Origin: Ectothiorhodospira magna
GTDB lineage: Bacteria > Pseudomonadota > Gammaproteobacteria > Ectothiorhodospirales > Ectothiorhodospiraceae
Reading direction: 5' to 3'
Assembly: GCF_900110965.1 (NCBI RefSeq)
Contig: NZ_FOFO01000004.1
Span: 1-64,000 of the forward strand
DNA length: 64,000 nt
How positions within the stretch are numbered: position 1 is the stretch's first letter; every line of letters starts with the position of its first letter. This document shows positions 55,311 to 64,000 of this stretch, one piece after another. A program made the position numbers and the translations under genes. Under the pieces are notes generated by a model that was not told the DNA's origin, made no database searches, and saw only the letters and a list, made by a program, of their open reading frames with translations.

Positions 55311-56087
55311 TCAAGCCTTTATGTTATGTCCGGCGTCAACGTACAGGGTGCTCCCCGTCAACGACTGGCCTGCTCCGGAAGCCAGGAAGACGGCACATTG
55401 ACCCACATCTTCGGTAGCAACCAGGCGGCGCAAGGGGGAGCGGGTTTCCGCGTCACGGGCCAGATCCTCAAAATCCTGGATACCCGAAGCGGCCCGGGTA
55501 CGAATGGGGCCGGGGGAGAGGGCATGCACCCGGATACCCTTAGGCCCCAGTTCTGCGGCCATGTAGCGAACGCTGGATTCCAGCGCTGCTTTGACCGGCC
55601 CCATGAGGTTGTAGTTGTCTACCACCTTCTCTGCGCCGTAGTAGGACATGGTGATCAGGGTGCCACCTGCCTGCATCAGAGGTTCAGCCTGACGGGCCAG
55701 ACGGATGAATGAATGACAGGATATGTCCATGGCCAGGGCAAAACCTTCCCAGGAACAATCCACAACACGACCGTGCAGGTCATCTCTGGGGGCAAAGGCC
55801 ATGGAATGGATTAAAAAATCCAGCTTGCCCCAGCGTTCGGCAGCACGACGGAACAGGGCATCGACCTGAGCCGCCTCACGAACATCACAGAGCATCAGCT
55901 CAGGATGACCCATCTCGCCAGCCAGGGGCTGAACGTGGGATTCGGCCTTGGGATGACCGTAGGTGACAATCATTTCCGCGCCCGCCTGGTGCATGGCCTT
56001 GGCGCAGCCCAAAGCGATGCTGTCCCCATTGGCCAGGCCGGTGATGATACCGGTCATGCCCTGCATCGAAAACGGTTGATTCGTCAT
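55311..56087 (-). CDS. fabI: Enoyl-[ACP] reductase, FabI type
   Basis: 258 residues. Modified glycine motif GLANGDSIALG, then SYYGAEKVVDNYNLMGPVKAALE, which holds the Tyr-x6-Tyr-x6-Lys catalytic pattern. NAD(P)H-dependent reduction of enoyl-ACP or possibly enoyl-CoA in this operon. A TTGACA element and a TGCATTGCA box (56148-56156) lie upstream. Confidence 0.92.
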   Translation of the reverse strand: MTNQPFSMQGMTGIITGLANGDSIALGCAKAMHQAGAEMIVTYGHPKAESHVQPLAGEMGHPELMLCDVREAAQVDALFRRAAERWGKLDFLIHSMAFAPRDDLHGRVVDCSWEGFALAMDISCHSFIRLARQAEPLMQAGGTLITMSYYGAEKVVDNYNLMGPVKAALESSVRYMAAELGPKGIRVHALSPGPIRTRAASGIQDFEDLARDAETRSPLRRLVATEDVGQCAVFLASGAGQSLTGSTLYVDAGHNIKA

Positions 56088-56147
56088 AAGAAAATCTCCA
56101 TTTAAGGGTTTGACCTATCTGCTGTGACAGGCAATCAGAAATTATGT

Positions 56148-56194
56148 TGCATTGCAGCGAAGATTAGCAGATACACATGATGCCTGCATGTCAA
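56148..56194 (-). promoter_or_regulatory. Promoter region of fabI operon with TGCATTGCA box
   Basis: On the minus strand TTGACA (56189-56194) is a good -35; a -10 near TATCTGCTAAT is plausible. The box TGCATTGCA (56148-56156), identical to those at the phasin promoter, lies close to the expected start point. Confidence 0.55.
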
Positions 56195-56352
56195 TTTAAG
56201 ATTTTTCCCCCTCAATGATCCGGTGCAGCGGCCACCAGACCCCATCCACGGGTCAGGTCTGTTAACCTTGATTCTGAAGCGGTTCAGCCCCTTCATTCCG
56301 GACGCTTTGCGGGTCAACTTCCTCCATCTGAAGGACGGGCTTTTCGCGCAAT

Positions 56353-58434
56353 ATGATGAATACGACATCGAGCAACAACAAGCAGATCCTGATCATCGAC
56401 GATGATCCCACCATACGCCTGATGATCCGGGTCGGATTATCACGTCAGGGGTACACCATCATCGAGGCGGAGGATGGCCAACCTGGGGTTGAGGCGTTTG
56501 CCAGTCACCGGCCAGACCTGATCCTGCTGGATGTCACCATGCCCAAGATGAACGGTTTTGAAGTGGTACGGACCATTCGTGCCCAGAGCGAAGGTGCCTG
56601 GATTCCCATTTTGATGCTCACCAGTGCCGAGGACGTTCAATCCATCGACACGGCGTTTCAGGCGGGTGCCACCGATTTTATGACCAAGCCCATCAACCTG
56701 CCCCTGCTCTCCCGGCGCATCCGCTATGTGCTCAGCGGCGCTGAACGGGAAGCGGTCCTGAGACAGGCTCAGACTGAACAGGAAAGCGCCTGCAGATTGG
56801 CCAGACTGGGGTTCTGGCAACTGCAGCGGCAGTCGGGCCGCCTGCTCTGGTCGGAAGATGCCCATGTGGTATTGGGCTGGCGAGATCCGATGCCCGCTCA
56901 CATCAGCGATTTTCTGCAACTGGTCCACACAGAACAACGCCGGGACACAGAAAAACGGATCGAACTGGCCATGTGCCATCAGGAGGGTCTGGACCTGGAA
57001 ATTCGCCTGGGTCAGGGTGCCAACCAGCGCATTCTCCGCCTACAGGGCAGTCCAAGTCCCAACGAAAATACCGGCATGGCCATGATCGGTGCCTTTCAGG
57101 ATGTCACCGGGCTGCGAACCCTGGAAAATCAGGTGCTCTATCTGGTGGAACACGACGAACTGACCCAACTGCCCAAGGAACGGTTGTTTCTGCGGCTCCT
57201 GCAGGAGCAATTGGATATCAGCTGCCAGCAGAAGGACCGATGGCAGATCATGGTGGTGGATATTGATCGCCTGCATCGGATCAATGATGCTTTCGGGCAT
57301 GAGTCCGGTGACAACGTACTGCGGGTATTCGCCCAACGGCTGCGGCAGCAGGCAGATTCCAGTACCCTGCTTTGCCGTCTGGAAGACGACTCTTTCGGTC
57401 TTGCACTTCGGAGCGACCAGGAGAGCAGCAACATCCAGATCGACCTGTGTCATCTGGATCGCCCCCACTTTATCAATGGCAAATCGGTTTTTGTGGACTT
57501 CTCTGTGGGCGCCAGCCTGTGGCCCGACAATGGACACCAGGCAGAAGCATTGCTGCGACTGGCCCGAAAAGCCCAGCGCACCGCCCGCAGCCAAGGTGCC
57601 GGCAAGAAATTCACCTCATACCAGCAACACTGTCACGAAGACAGAGCCCTGGGCATCCTGCTGGAAACAGACCTGCGGATGGCTCAGGAAAAAAACGAAT
57701 TCTTCATGGTATTCCAACCTCAACAGGAGTTGTCCAGTGGCAGGATCGTGGGAGTGGAAGCACTGATCCGCTGGCGCCATAGTCAACGAGGCATCATCTC
57801 TCCAGCAGAATTCATCCCCCTGCTGGAAGAATCCGGCAGAATTCAGCATGTGGGTGATTGGGTCATTGCCCAGGCCTGTCAACAGGCCGCCCGCTGGTGT
57901 CGCCAAGGGCTGGATCTGCGTATGAGCGTCAATCTCTCTGCACGCCAATTCGAACCGGACCTGGCGGACCGCATTTTGGCCCATGTGGAACGCTACAAGA
58001 TTGAACCCGCCAATCTTGAACTGGAAATCACCGAAAGCATTGCCATGCACAGCCCCGAAACCACCATGACCATTTTGCGTCAACTCAGGGATATGGGCTT
58101 TCATATCGCCATTGATGACTTCGGGACTGGTTACTCCTCCTTTGGGTATTTGCTGAAATTCCCCCTGACCACCCTGAAAATCGACAAAAGCTTTATCGAC
58201 AACATCACTGAATACCGCAACAGTCGGGCCATCATCCGCTCTTTGACTGCCCTTAGCCAGGGTCTGGGACTGAAAACCATTGCCGAAGGTGTGGAAAGTC
58301 TAAGGCAGAGGGACTATCTGGATGCCTTGGGGATCAACGAAATACAGGGATATCTGATTTCCAGACCTGTACCGGCAGATGAACTTCAAGCCCTGCTGAC
58401 CCATGATCAACAGCTTGTCATGCCAGATCATTAA
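56353..58434 (+). CDS. Response regulator with degenerate GGDEF and EAL domains
   Basis: 693 residues. REC domain at about 10-125 with phosphoacceptor Asp60 (LILLDVTMPKMNG) and conserved Lys in FMTKPIN. A PAS-like stretch covers about 135-255. The GGDEF-type domain (265-430) has its signature replaced by LEDDSF, so diguanylate cyclase activity is unlikely. The EAL domain (about 440-690) has VGVEALIRWRH, NLELEITESI and DFGTGYSSF, so c-di-GMP hydrolysis is plausible. First gene of a plus-strand signalling unit with the FIST and hybrid kinase genes. Confidence 0.93.
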   Translation: MMNTTSSNNKQILIIDDDPTIRLMIRVGLSRQGYTIIEAEDGQPGVEAFASHRPDLILLDVTMPKMNGFEVVRTIRAQSEGAWIPILMLTSAEDVQSIDTAFQAGATDFMTKPINLPLLSRRIRYVLSGAEREAVLRQAQTEQESACRLARLGFWQLQRQSGRLLWSEDAHVVLGWRDPMPAHISDFLQLVHTEQRRDTEKRIELAMCHQEGLDLEIRLGQGANQRILRLQGSPSPNENTGMAMIGAFQDVTGLRTLENQVLYLVEHDELTQLPKERLFLRLLQEQLDISCQQKDRWQIMVVDIDRLHRINDAFGHESGDNVLRVFAQRLRQQADSSTLLCRLEDDSFGLALRSDQESSNIQIDLCHLDRPHFINGKSVFVDFSVGASLWPDNGHQAEALLRLARKAQRTARSQGAGKKFTSYQQHCHEDRALGILLETDLRMAQEKNEFFMVFQPQQELSSGRIVGVEALIRWRHSQRGIISPAEFIPLLEESGRIQHVGDWVIAQACQQAARWCRQGLDLRMSVNLSARQFEPDLADRILAHVERYKIEPANLELEITESIAMHSPETTMTILRQLRDMGFHIAIDDFGTGYSSFGYLLKFPLTTLKIDKSFIDNITEYRNSRAIIRSLTALSQGLGLKTIAEGVESLRQRDYLDALGINEIQGYLISRPVPADELQALLTHDQQLVMPDH

Positions 58435-58468
58435 CCACCCTGCAGCCGCACAACATGGAAACCGCTTG

Positions 58469-59638
58469 ATGAACACATTGGATATCCAGTTTCACCTTGA
58501 AACCACAGGCACTCTGGAAGCTCTGGCCCCCTGTATACAGGCCATGGAACAGCAACCGGGGGTGAAAACCTTGATGATATTGGGTTGCGACGAAGACAAC
58601 TGGTGCCCCGAAGCGGCTACGGCGCTATTTAAACAATGCCGGTTACCGGTGTTTGGCGGCACCTTCCCCCAGATCATCCACGAGCGTAAACCCCATACCA
58701 AAGGTACCCTGCTGGTGGGGTTACCAGTGACAGCAGATCTTTTATTCATCAACAATTTAAGTGACAAATCGATGGATATCGACTCCAGTATCCTCGATGA
58801 CCAGACACAATGGCACCAAGCGCTGGACAGTGACAATACCATCATCGTCTTTGTGGATGGTTTTTCCAGTCGGATCAGTGCCCTGATTGAATCTCTCTTT
58901 CTGCATTTTGGTCTGGATTTTAATTTTGTCGGCGGCGGCGCCGGTTCTCTGAGCCTGCAACAAAAGCCCTGTATCATCACTCCCCAGGGATTGACCCAGG
59001 ATACTGCCGTCATGGCCCGCATTCCCCTTTCCAGCAGTATCGGCGTCACCCACGGCTGGGAACCCATCAGCCAGACCCTCAAGGTCACCGCCTCGGAACG
59101 AAACATCATTCACTCTCTGGACTGGAAACCGGCCTTTGAAGTGTATCGAGAAATGATTCTTGATCACGGCGGACAGGAGATTACCCGGGATAACTTTTTC
59201 GATATTGCCAAGGCCTATCCCTTTGGCATCTCGAAACTGGACAGCGAAATGGTGGTGCGGGATCCCTTGATGGTGGTAGACGATCATTCCCTGATGTGTG
59301 TGGGAGAGGTCAATGAAGGCTGTTTTGTCAAACTCCTCAACGGCACACCCAGCTCTCTTGTTCAGGCCGCCACCCAGGCCAGAAAGATTGCTCAGGCACG
59401 ATATCCTGCTGGCCATCAATCCTCCGCATTATTCATCGACTGCATCTCCAGAGTGCTGTTTCTAGGAGATGAGATCTCCCGTGAACTGGAAGAGGCCGGT
59501 GGTAATATGCCCTTGTTCGGTGCCTTTACCCTGGGAGAAATCGCCAACACAGGAAAGGACTATATGGAATTCATGAACAAGACCTCCGTACTCTGCCTCT
59601 TTGATCTGGAACAAGGACATTCAGGTGAAACGGCTTGA
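58469..59638 (+). CDS. FIST domain sensor protein
   Basis: 389 residues from the ATG at 58469 (GGAA upstream); an open frame from 58403 overlaps the previous gene without a ribosome site. FIST N region (VFGGTFPQIIHE, FVDGFSSRISALIESL, NFVGGGAGSLSLQQ) and FIST C region (CISRVLFLGDEISRELEEAGGNMPLFGAFTLGEIA). FIST proteins are proposed small-ligand sensors, often beside kinases. It ends 14 bases inside the hybrid kinase gene, suggesting coupled synthesis and a shared complex. Confidence 0.93.
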   Translation: MNTLDIQFHLETTGTLEALAPCIQAMEQQPGVKTLMILGCDEDNWCPEAATALFKQCRLPVFGGTFPQIIHERKPHTKGTLLVGLPVTADLLFINNLSDKSMDIDSSILDDQTQWHQALDSDNTIIVFVDGFSSRISALIESLFLHFGLDFNFVGGGAGSLSLQQKPCIITPQGLTQDTAVMARIPLSSSIGVTHGWEPISQTLKVTASERNIIHSLDWKPAFEVYREMILDHGGQEITRDNFFDIAKAYPFGISKLDSEMVVRDPLMVVDDHSLMCVGEVNEGCFVKLLNGTPSSLVQAATQARKIAQARYPAGHQSSALFIDCISRVLFLGDEISRELEEAGGNMPLFGAFTLGEIANTGKDYMEFMNKTSVLCLFDLEQGHSGETA

Positions 59639-61760
59639 AGCCACACAGATTCTTTATGAAATTGCCCTGTCCGTTGGTCAGACCCTGGAACTGAACCGGA
59701 TGCTCAGGCATAGCCTGGGCACCATGATGCGCTTGTGCAATTTCAATCTCGCAGTGGTGATACAAACTGCCGACGGGGCAGGGGCATCAGCGCCCACACA
59801 GAAGATCGTCGAGGCAATCCCACGCAGCGTCATCCAGAGGCCATATTTCAATGCCTTTCTGGAGCGGATGGACATACCTCAGGCGCCTGCCGACTTTGAA
59901 CCCTGGTTGTCCCGTCTGCCCCTGCACTATGAGGAGGAAGAAGGCCAGCACTGGTATGCGTTTGCACTGAGCGGATTTGGCGTGCTGGTGGTACGCAAGC
60001 ATACCTCCCCGATTCACGAGGATCTGTTCAACAGCCTGCCCAAGTTGATGGAAAAGCTGGCCCAGGCCATTCGTGCCTGCATCTATGAGCAGGAACTCAA
60101 ACAGCAGATGGAAGCCGCCCAAAGCGCCGAACGGACCAAGAGCCTGTTCATGGCCAATATCAGCCACGAAATTCGCACTCCGATGAATGGCATCCTCGGA
60201 CTGCTGGATGTGGTGCTGGATCACCCCCTGCCGGAGGAAGCCAGGGAACAGCTAAAACTGGCCCGGCTATCGGCAGAACATCTGCTGGGCATCATCAATG
60301 CGGTACTGGACCTGTCCCGAATCGATGCCGGAAAAATGACACTGGAGGCCAAAGACCATGATTTACCTGAACTTTTGATCCAGATCGTCCGCAGCCAGAC
60401 CCCCACGGCCCACTGTAAACGATTGCAGCTCAAGCACCAGCTAGACCCCAACCTGCCCAGATATGTGCAGGTGGATGCCACTCGACTGCGCCAAATCATC
60501 ATCAACCTGATGGGCAATGCCATCAAATTCACTGAAAAAGGAGAGATCACACTCAAGGCAACACTGGTCAGCCAGCATGATCAGGGTGCAGATATCCTCT
60601 TGTCCGTGGAGGACACAGGCATCGGCATCCCCACCCATGCCATTGAACGGATCTTTGAGACCTTTGAACAGGGCGACAACACTTACAGCAGGATGTACGA
60701 GGGCACGGGGCTTGGACTGGCCATCACCCGTAAACTGATCACCCTGATGGGCGGGGAAATCTCGGTGACCAGCGAGGTGGGCAAGGGTTCGAAATTTACC
60801 ATCCAACTGACCCTGCCTCACGGCAACCCGCCGCCGGATGTTTCCGATATCGACATCCAACATGCCCAGGTTACGGAACAACTCAGCAGGATGAAACTGC
60901 GGATACTGGTGGCCGAAGACAATTTGATCAATCAAATGGTGATCAAAAAGATGCTGGACCGCATCGATGCTGTGTATACCGTGGCAGAAAATGGTCTGGA
61001 AACCGTGGAAATGGCAGCCCGAAGGGGGTTTGACCTGATTTTCATGGACATGATGATGCCTCTGATGGATGGTCTGGAGGCCACCTGCCACATCCGCCAG
61101 CAGGAAAAGGAAAATCACTGGCCCAATTGCCCCATCATTGCCATCACCGCCAATGCCATGGCCGGAGATCGGGAACGCTACCTTGCCAACAATATACAAG
61201 GTTATGTCGCCAAACCCATCCAGTATCCGGTACTGATCCAGGAAATCGACCGGGTGCTGACACAGTATCCTCCCTCACTACCGATGGATACCCCGGACAC
61301 GGACATTGACGACATCCATATTGAAAATGAACCCGCCTGGTTCATCGAGGAACATTCGACTCAATGGCGCGAAACACTTGCCCAAAGCACTCAAGCTCTG
61401 CCTTTTGACTGGAACAAGGCGCTCAGGCAGATCGGTGATGATGAATCCCTGCTCATTCAGGTGCTGGCGGTCTTTCTCGAAGGGATCGATGATCAGTTGC
61501 AACAGATGCAGGCCCATCTGGCCGAGGGGAAGATGCACGAACTGGGCATCCATGCCCACACCCTCAAGGGCCAATGTGGCACCTTCTGCGCCAGCGCCGC
61601 CAAGGATGCAGCCCAACACCTGGAAACCCTGTGCCGAAATCAGGGGAACACCGATGCCATCCGCCTGGCTCTTGACGACCTTATGGCACAGATGGCGACA
61701 TTGCTGCCCCCATTACGAGAACAATGGGCCAAAAGTCCACCACTGGATCAACTGGACTGA
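59625..61760 (+). CDS. Hybrid histidine kinase with REC and HPt domains
   Basis: 711 residues from the GTG at 59625 (AAGGA upstream). No membrane segment, so cytoplasmic. N-terminal region (about 1-160) looks GAF-like without clear motif. HisKA has the phosphoacceptor His at about 181 (FMANISHEIRTPMNG). HATPase has N-box INLMGNAIKF and G-boxes DTGIGI, GTGLGLA. REC at about 420-545 has FMDMMMPLMDG. HPt near 600-700 has HAHTLKG. It can run a full phosphorelay, likely receiving input from FIST and output to the EAL regulator. Its stop overlaps the RND gene's stop by 13 bases, tail to tail. Confidence 0.95.
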   Translation: MKRLEATQILYEIALSVGQTLELNRMLRHSLGTMMRLCNFNLAVVIQTADGAGASAPTQKIVEAIPRSVIQRPYFNAFLERMDIPQAPADFEPWLSRLPLHYEEEEGQHWYAFALSGFGVLVVRKHTSPIHEDLFNSLPKLMEKLAQAIRACIYEQELKQQMEAAQSAERTKSLFMANISHEIRTPMNGILGLLDVVLDHPLPEEAREQLKLARLSAEHLLGIINAVLDLSRIDAGKMTLEAKDHDLPELLIQIVRSQTPTAHCKRLQLKHQLDPNLPRYVQVDATRLRQIIINLMGNAIKFTEKGEITLKATLVSQHDQGADILLSVEDTGIGIPTHAIERIFETFEQGDNTYSRMYEGTGLGLAITRKLITLMGGEISVTSEVGKGSKFTIQLTLPHGNPPPDVSDIDIQHAQVTEQLSRMKLRILVAEDNLINQMVIKKMLDRIDAVYTVAENGLETVEMAARRGFDLIFMDMMMPLMDGLEATCHIRQQEKENHWPNCPIIAITANAMAGDRERYLANNIQGYVAKPIQYPVLIQEIDRVLTQYPPSLPMDTPDTDIDDIHIENEPAWFIEEHSTQWRETLAQSTQALPFDWNKALRQIGDDESLLIQVLAVFLEGIDDQLQQMQAHLAEGKMHELGIHAHTLKGQCGTFCASAAKDAAQHLETLCRNQGNTDAIRLALDDLMAQMATLLPPLREQWAKSPPLDQLD

Positions 61761-64000
61761 GCGCTCATGGCGGCCCTGTCCCGGGCCAGATAGGTGTACA
61801 CCGCCGGCACCACAAACAGGGTGAACAGGGTGCCGATGGTCATGCCGGCGGCGATCACCAGGCCCATGGCAAACCGGGAACCGGCGCCAGGACCACTGGC
61901 AATCAGCAGCGGGATCATGGCCAGCACCGTGGCCGCCGTGGTCATGAGGATGGGCCTGAGCCGAATCCCCGCCGCCTTTTCCACCGCTTCCCGACGGGAT
62001 AACCCCTGCTCCTGCAGCTTGTTGGCGAACTCCACGATCAGGATGCCGTGCTTGGCGATCAGGCCAATCAGGGTCAGCAGCCCCACCTGGGTATAGATAT
62101 TCAGAGTGGTCAGGCCCAGGCTGACGAACAGCAGCGCACCAGCAATGGACATGGGCACGGTCACCAGCATGATCAACGAATCCCTGAAGGATTCAAACTG
62201 GGCCGCCAGTACCAGGTAGATGACCACCAGGGCAAAGAAGAAGGTCATCACCAGCTGGCGGCCCTCGGTCATGAACTGGCGTGACTGCCCCGCATAATCC
62301 ACACTGTAACCCGGCGGCAGGACATCGGCGGCGATCTCCTGCAGCACCTCCAGGGCCTCCCCCAGGGTCACCCCTGGCCGGGGCACACCGGACAGGGTGA
62401 CCGCGTTGAGCTGCTGGAAGCGCTTGAGCTGCTGGGGATGCACCGAGTCCTTCAGGGTGATCAGGGTATCCAGCGGCACCAGCTCGCCGTCCCGGTTGCG
62501 GGTATAGAGATCCTCAATCTGATCCGGCGTCAGCCGATCCACCCGCTGCAGCTGGGGAATGACCCGGTAAGACCGGTCATCCAGGGCAAAGCGGCCCACG
62601 AAACCGCCGGAGAACAGAGACGACAGGTCCGCCGACAGGGTTTGCATGTCCACCCCCATCAGGGCGGCCTTTTCCCGGTCGATATGGATCTCGGTCCGGG
62701 GGCTATCGATCCTGAGGTCGCCATCGATGTAGATGAAACGACCACTGGCCATGGCCCGATTCACCATCTCCCTGGACACCTCCAGCAGGTTCTCCGAAGG
62801 ATCGGTGGAGCGGATGACGAACTCCACCGGAGCGCCGCCTCCGGCACTGGGCAGGGACGGCGGCGCCAAGGCGAAGATGCTCAGCCCCGGGATCTCTTCC
62901 AGCCGGGGCTGCAGGTCGTTATCCAGCACTGCCTGGGTGCTGCGATCACGCTCGTCCCAGGGCACCAGCACGAAACCCGCCACCGCGGTATGGGTGCCGC
63001 CAAAACCATTGATGATGAAGATATTGGAAAGCTCCGGAATCTCGTCCAGATACCGGTTCATCACCGCCGTGTTGCGCTCCAGCTGATCCAGGGTCATGGG
63101 GGCATCCCCCTGGGCGATGGCAAAGACGAAACCCTGATCCTCCGCCGGTTCAAGCTCGCTGCTGCTGGTGATGAACAGGAAATAACAGGACACCAGGACA
63201 ATCAGACCAAACACCAGCACCACATGGCGATCATCTAAAATCCCGTGGAGACGACGCTCATAACGCCGGTGCAGCCCGTCAAAGCGGGCATCAAGCCAAG
63301 CCTCAAAGCGGCGTTTACCGCCCTCACCGTGGGGCTTGAGCAGGCGGGAACAGAGCATGGGGGAAAGGGTCAGGGCGATCACGCCGGAGAGGATCACCGA
63401 GGCCGCCAGGGTAAAGGCGAATTCCACAAACAGGGTGCCGGTGATACCGCCGACAAAGCCGATGGGGATGAAGACCGCCACCAGGCTGGTGGACATGGCA
63501 ATGATGGGCCAGGCCAGTTCCCGGGCGCCCTGCAGAGCCGCCTCCAGCGGCTTCATGCCCTCCTCGATGTGACGATGGACATTCTCCACCATGATGATGG
63601 CATCATCCACCACGATACCGATGGCCAGCACCATGGCCAGCAGGGTGAGCAGGTTGATGGAAAACCCCATCAGCAGCATCAAAAACAGGGTGCCGATCAA
63701 CGACAGGGGCACCGCCAGGGCCGGGATGATCACGCTGCGCATGGAACCGAGGAAGGCATAGATCACCGCCACCACGATCACCAGGGCCAGCAGGATGGTG
63801 ATCAGGACCTCCTGGATGGCACTCTCGATGTAGAGGGTGGAGTCATAGACGATGTCTCCCTTGAGACCCTCGGGGAACTGGGGTTCGATCTCCCGCGCCC
63901 AGACCCGTCGAACATCGGCGATCACGTCCAGGGCATTGGCATCCGGCGACACCTCGATGCCGATGAAGGTGGCGGACTGGCCGTTGAAACTCACGGCGCT
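61748..64000 (-). CDS. RND multidrug efflux transporter, C-terminal part, N-terminus outside window
   Basis: The frame is open to the window edge, so about the first 250-300 residues are missing. At least 750 residues are visible: TM segments 2-6 (ILLALVIVVAVIYAF; LALAIGIVVDDAIIMVENV with the proton-relay Asp pair), the second periplasmic loop, then TM 7-12 (MFFFALVVIYLVLAAQ; GLLTLIGLIAKHGILIVEFAN). HAE1/AcrB-type pump. The partner adaptor and outer-membrane genes are not visible. Confidence 0.95.
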   Translation of the reverse strand, partial: SAVSFNGQSATFIGIEVSPDANALDVIADVRRVWAREIEPQFPEGLKGDIVYDSTLYIESAIQEVLITILLALVIVVAVIYAFLGSMRSVIIPALAVPLSLIGTLFLMLLMGFSINLLTLLAMVLAIGIVVDDAIIMVENVHRHIEEGMKPLEAALQGARELAWPIIAMSTSLVAVFIPIGFVGGITGTLFVEFAFTLAASVILSGVIALTLSPMLCSRLLKPHGEGGKRRFEAWLDARFDGLHRRYERRLHGILDDRHVVLVFGLIVLVSCYFLFITSSSELEPAEDQGFVFAIAQGDAPMTLDQLERNTAVMNRYLDEIPELSNIFIINGFGGTHTAVAGFVLVPWDERDRSTQAVLDNDLQPRLEEIPGLSIFALAPPSLPSAGGGAPVEFVIRSTDPSENLLEVSREMVNRAMASGRFIYIDGDLRIDSPRTEIHIDREKAALMGVDMQTLSADLSSLFSGGFVGRFALDDRSYRVIPQLQRVDRLTPDQIEDLYTRNRDGELVPLDTLITLKDSVHPQQLKRFQQLNAVTLSGVPRPGVTLGEALEVLQEIAADVLPPGYSVDYAGQSRQFMTEGRQLVMTFFFALVVIYLVLAAQFESFRDSLIMLVTVPMSIAGALLFVSLGLTTLNIYTQVGLLTLIGLIAKHGILIVEFANKLQEQGLSRREAVEKAAGIRLRPILMTTAATVLAMIPLLIASGPGAGSRFAMGLVIAAGMTIGTLFTLFVVPAVYTYLARDRAAMSAQSS

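Overview
The window reads as a chromosome segment from a flagellated, PHA-accumulating proteobacterium, most likely a gammaproteobacterium. The evidence is the fabD-fabG-acpP-fabF-pabC-mltG-tmk-holB-pilZ-tatD gene order, the clpS-clpA-icd and nudJ-mnmA-hflD neighbourhoods (hflD is essentially gammaproteobacterial) and infA beside clpA. No rRNA or tRNA gene was seen, so the species cannot be named. Both ends cut through genes: an AAA-ATPase-like/PD-(D/E)XK protein on the left and an RND efflux pump on the right.

Region 1 (1-13.1 kb) is surface-sugar biosynthesis. Two nucleotide-sugar enzymes (an SDR epimerase/decarboxylase and a UDP-sugar dehydrogenase) face an AT-rich B12-binding radical SAM gene. 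A minus-strand operon for a legionaminic/sialic-type nonulosonate follows: ptmE-like guanylyltransferase, CMP-sugar synthetase, LegC aminotransferase, NeuD/LegH acetyltransferase, NeuB/LegI synthase and NeuC/LegG epimerase. An IscB mobile element (RNA-guided nuclease plus its omega RNA) is inserted exactly between the neuB-like and neuC-like genes. The neuB stop codon now lies inside the omega-RNA hairpin, and the predicted guide is made of the last neuB codons.

Region 2 (13.1-28.7 kb) is the flagellar filament. A long divergent flagellin on the minus strand heads the sugar operon. A small unknown protein and a Maf-type flagellin glycosyltransferase run the other way. Six tandem flagellins follow, then flaG, fliD, fliS, a FliB-type flagellin lysine methylase and a FliT-like gene. 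All seven flagellins have a sigma-28 promoter with exact 11-base spacing, preceded by a conserved GCGGCAAAAAAATTCCGC-like palindrome. The genes fit together as filament subunits, their export and capping factors, the nonulosonate donor pathway, the glycosyltransferase and a methylase.

Region 3 (28.7-49.5 kb) is housekeeping: malic enzyme, bioA, a KamA-like aminomutase, the fatty-acid/cell-wall/replication operon, infA, clpA/clpS, icd, nudJ, mnmA and hflD. Region 4 (49.5-56.1 kb) holds a DJ-1/PfpI protein, a phasin, a lipoprotein, a RAYT transposase and an ackA/MaoC-Pta/FabI operon. The phasin and FabI promoters share TGCATTGCA boxes that could be PhaR-type operators. Region 5 (56.3-61.8 kb) is a signalling module of a REC-GGDEF-EAL protein, a FIST sensor and a hybrid histidine kinase with an HPt domain, followed by the convergent RND pump gene.
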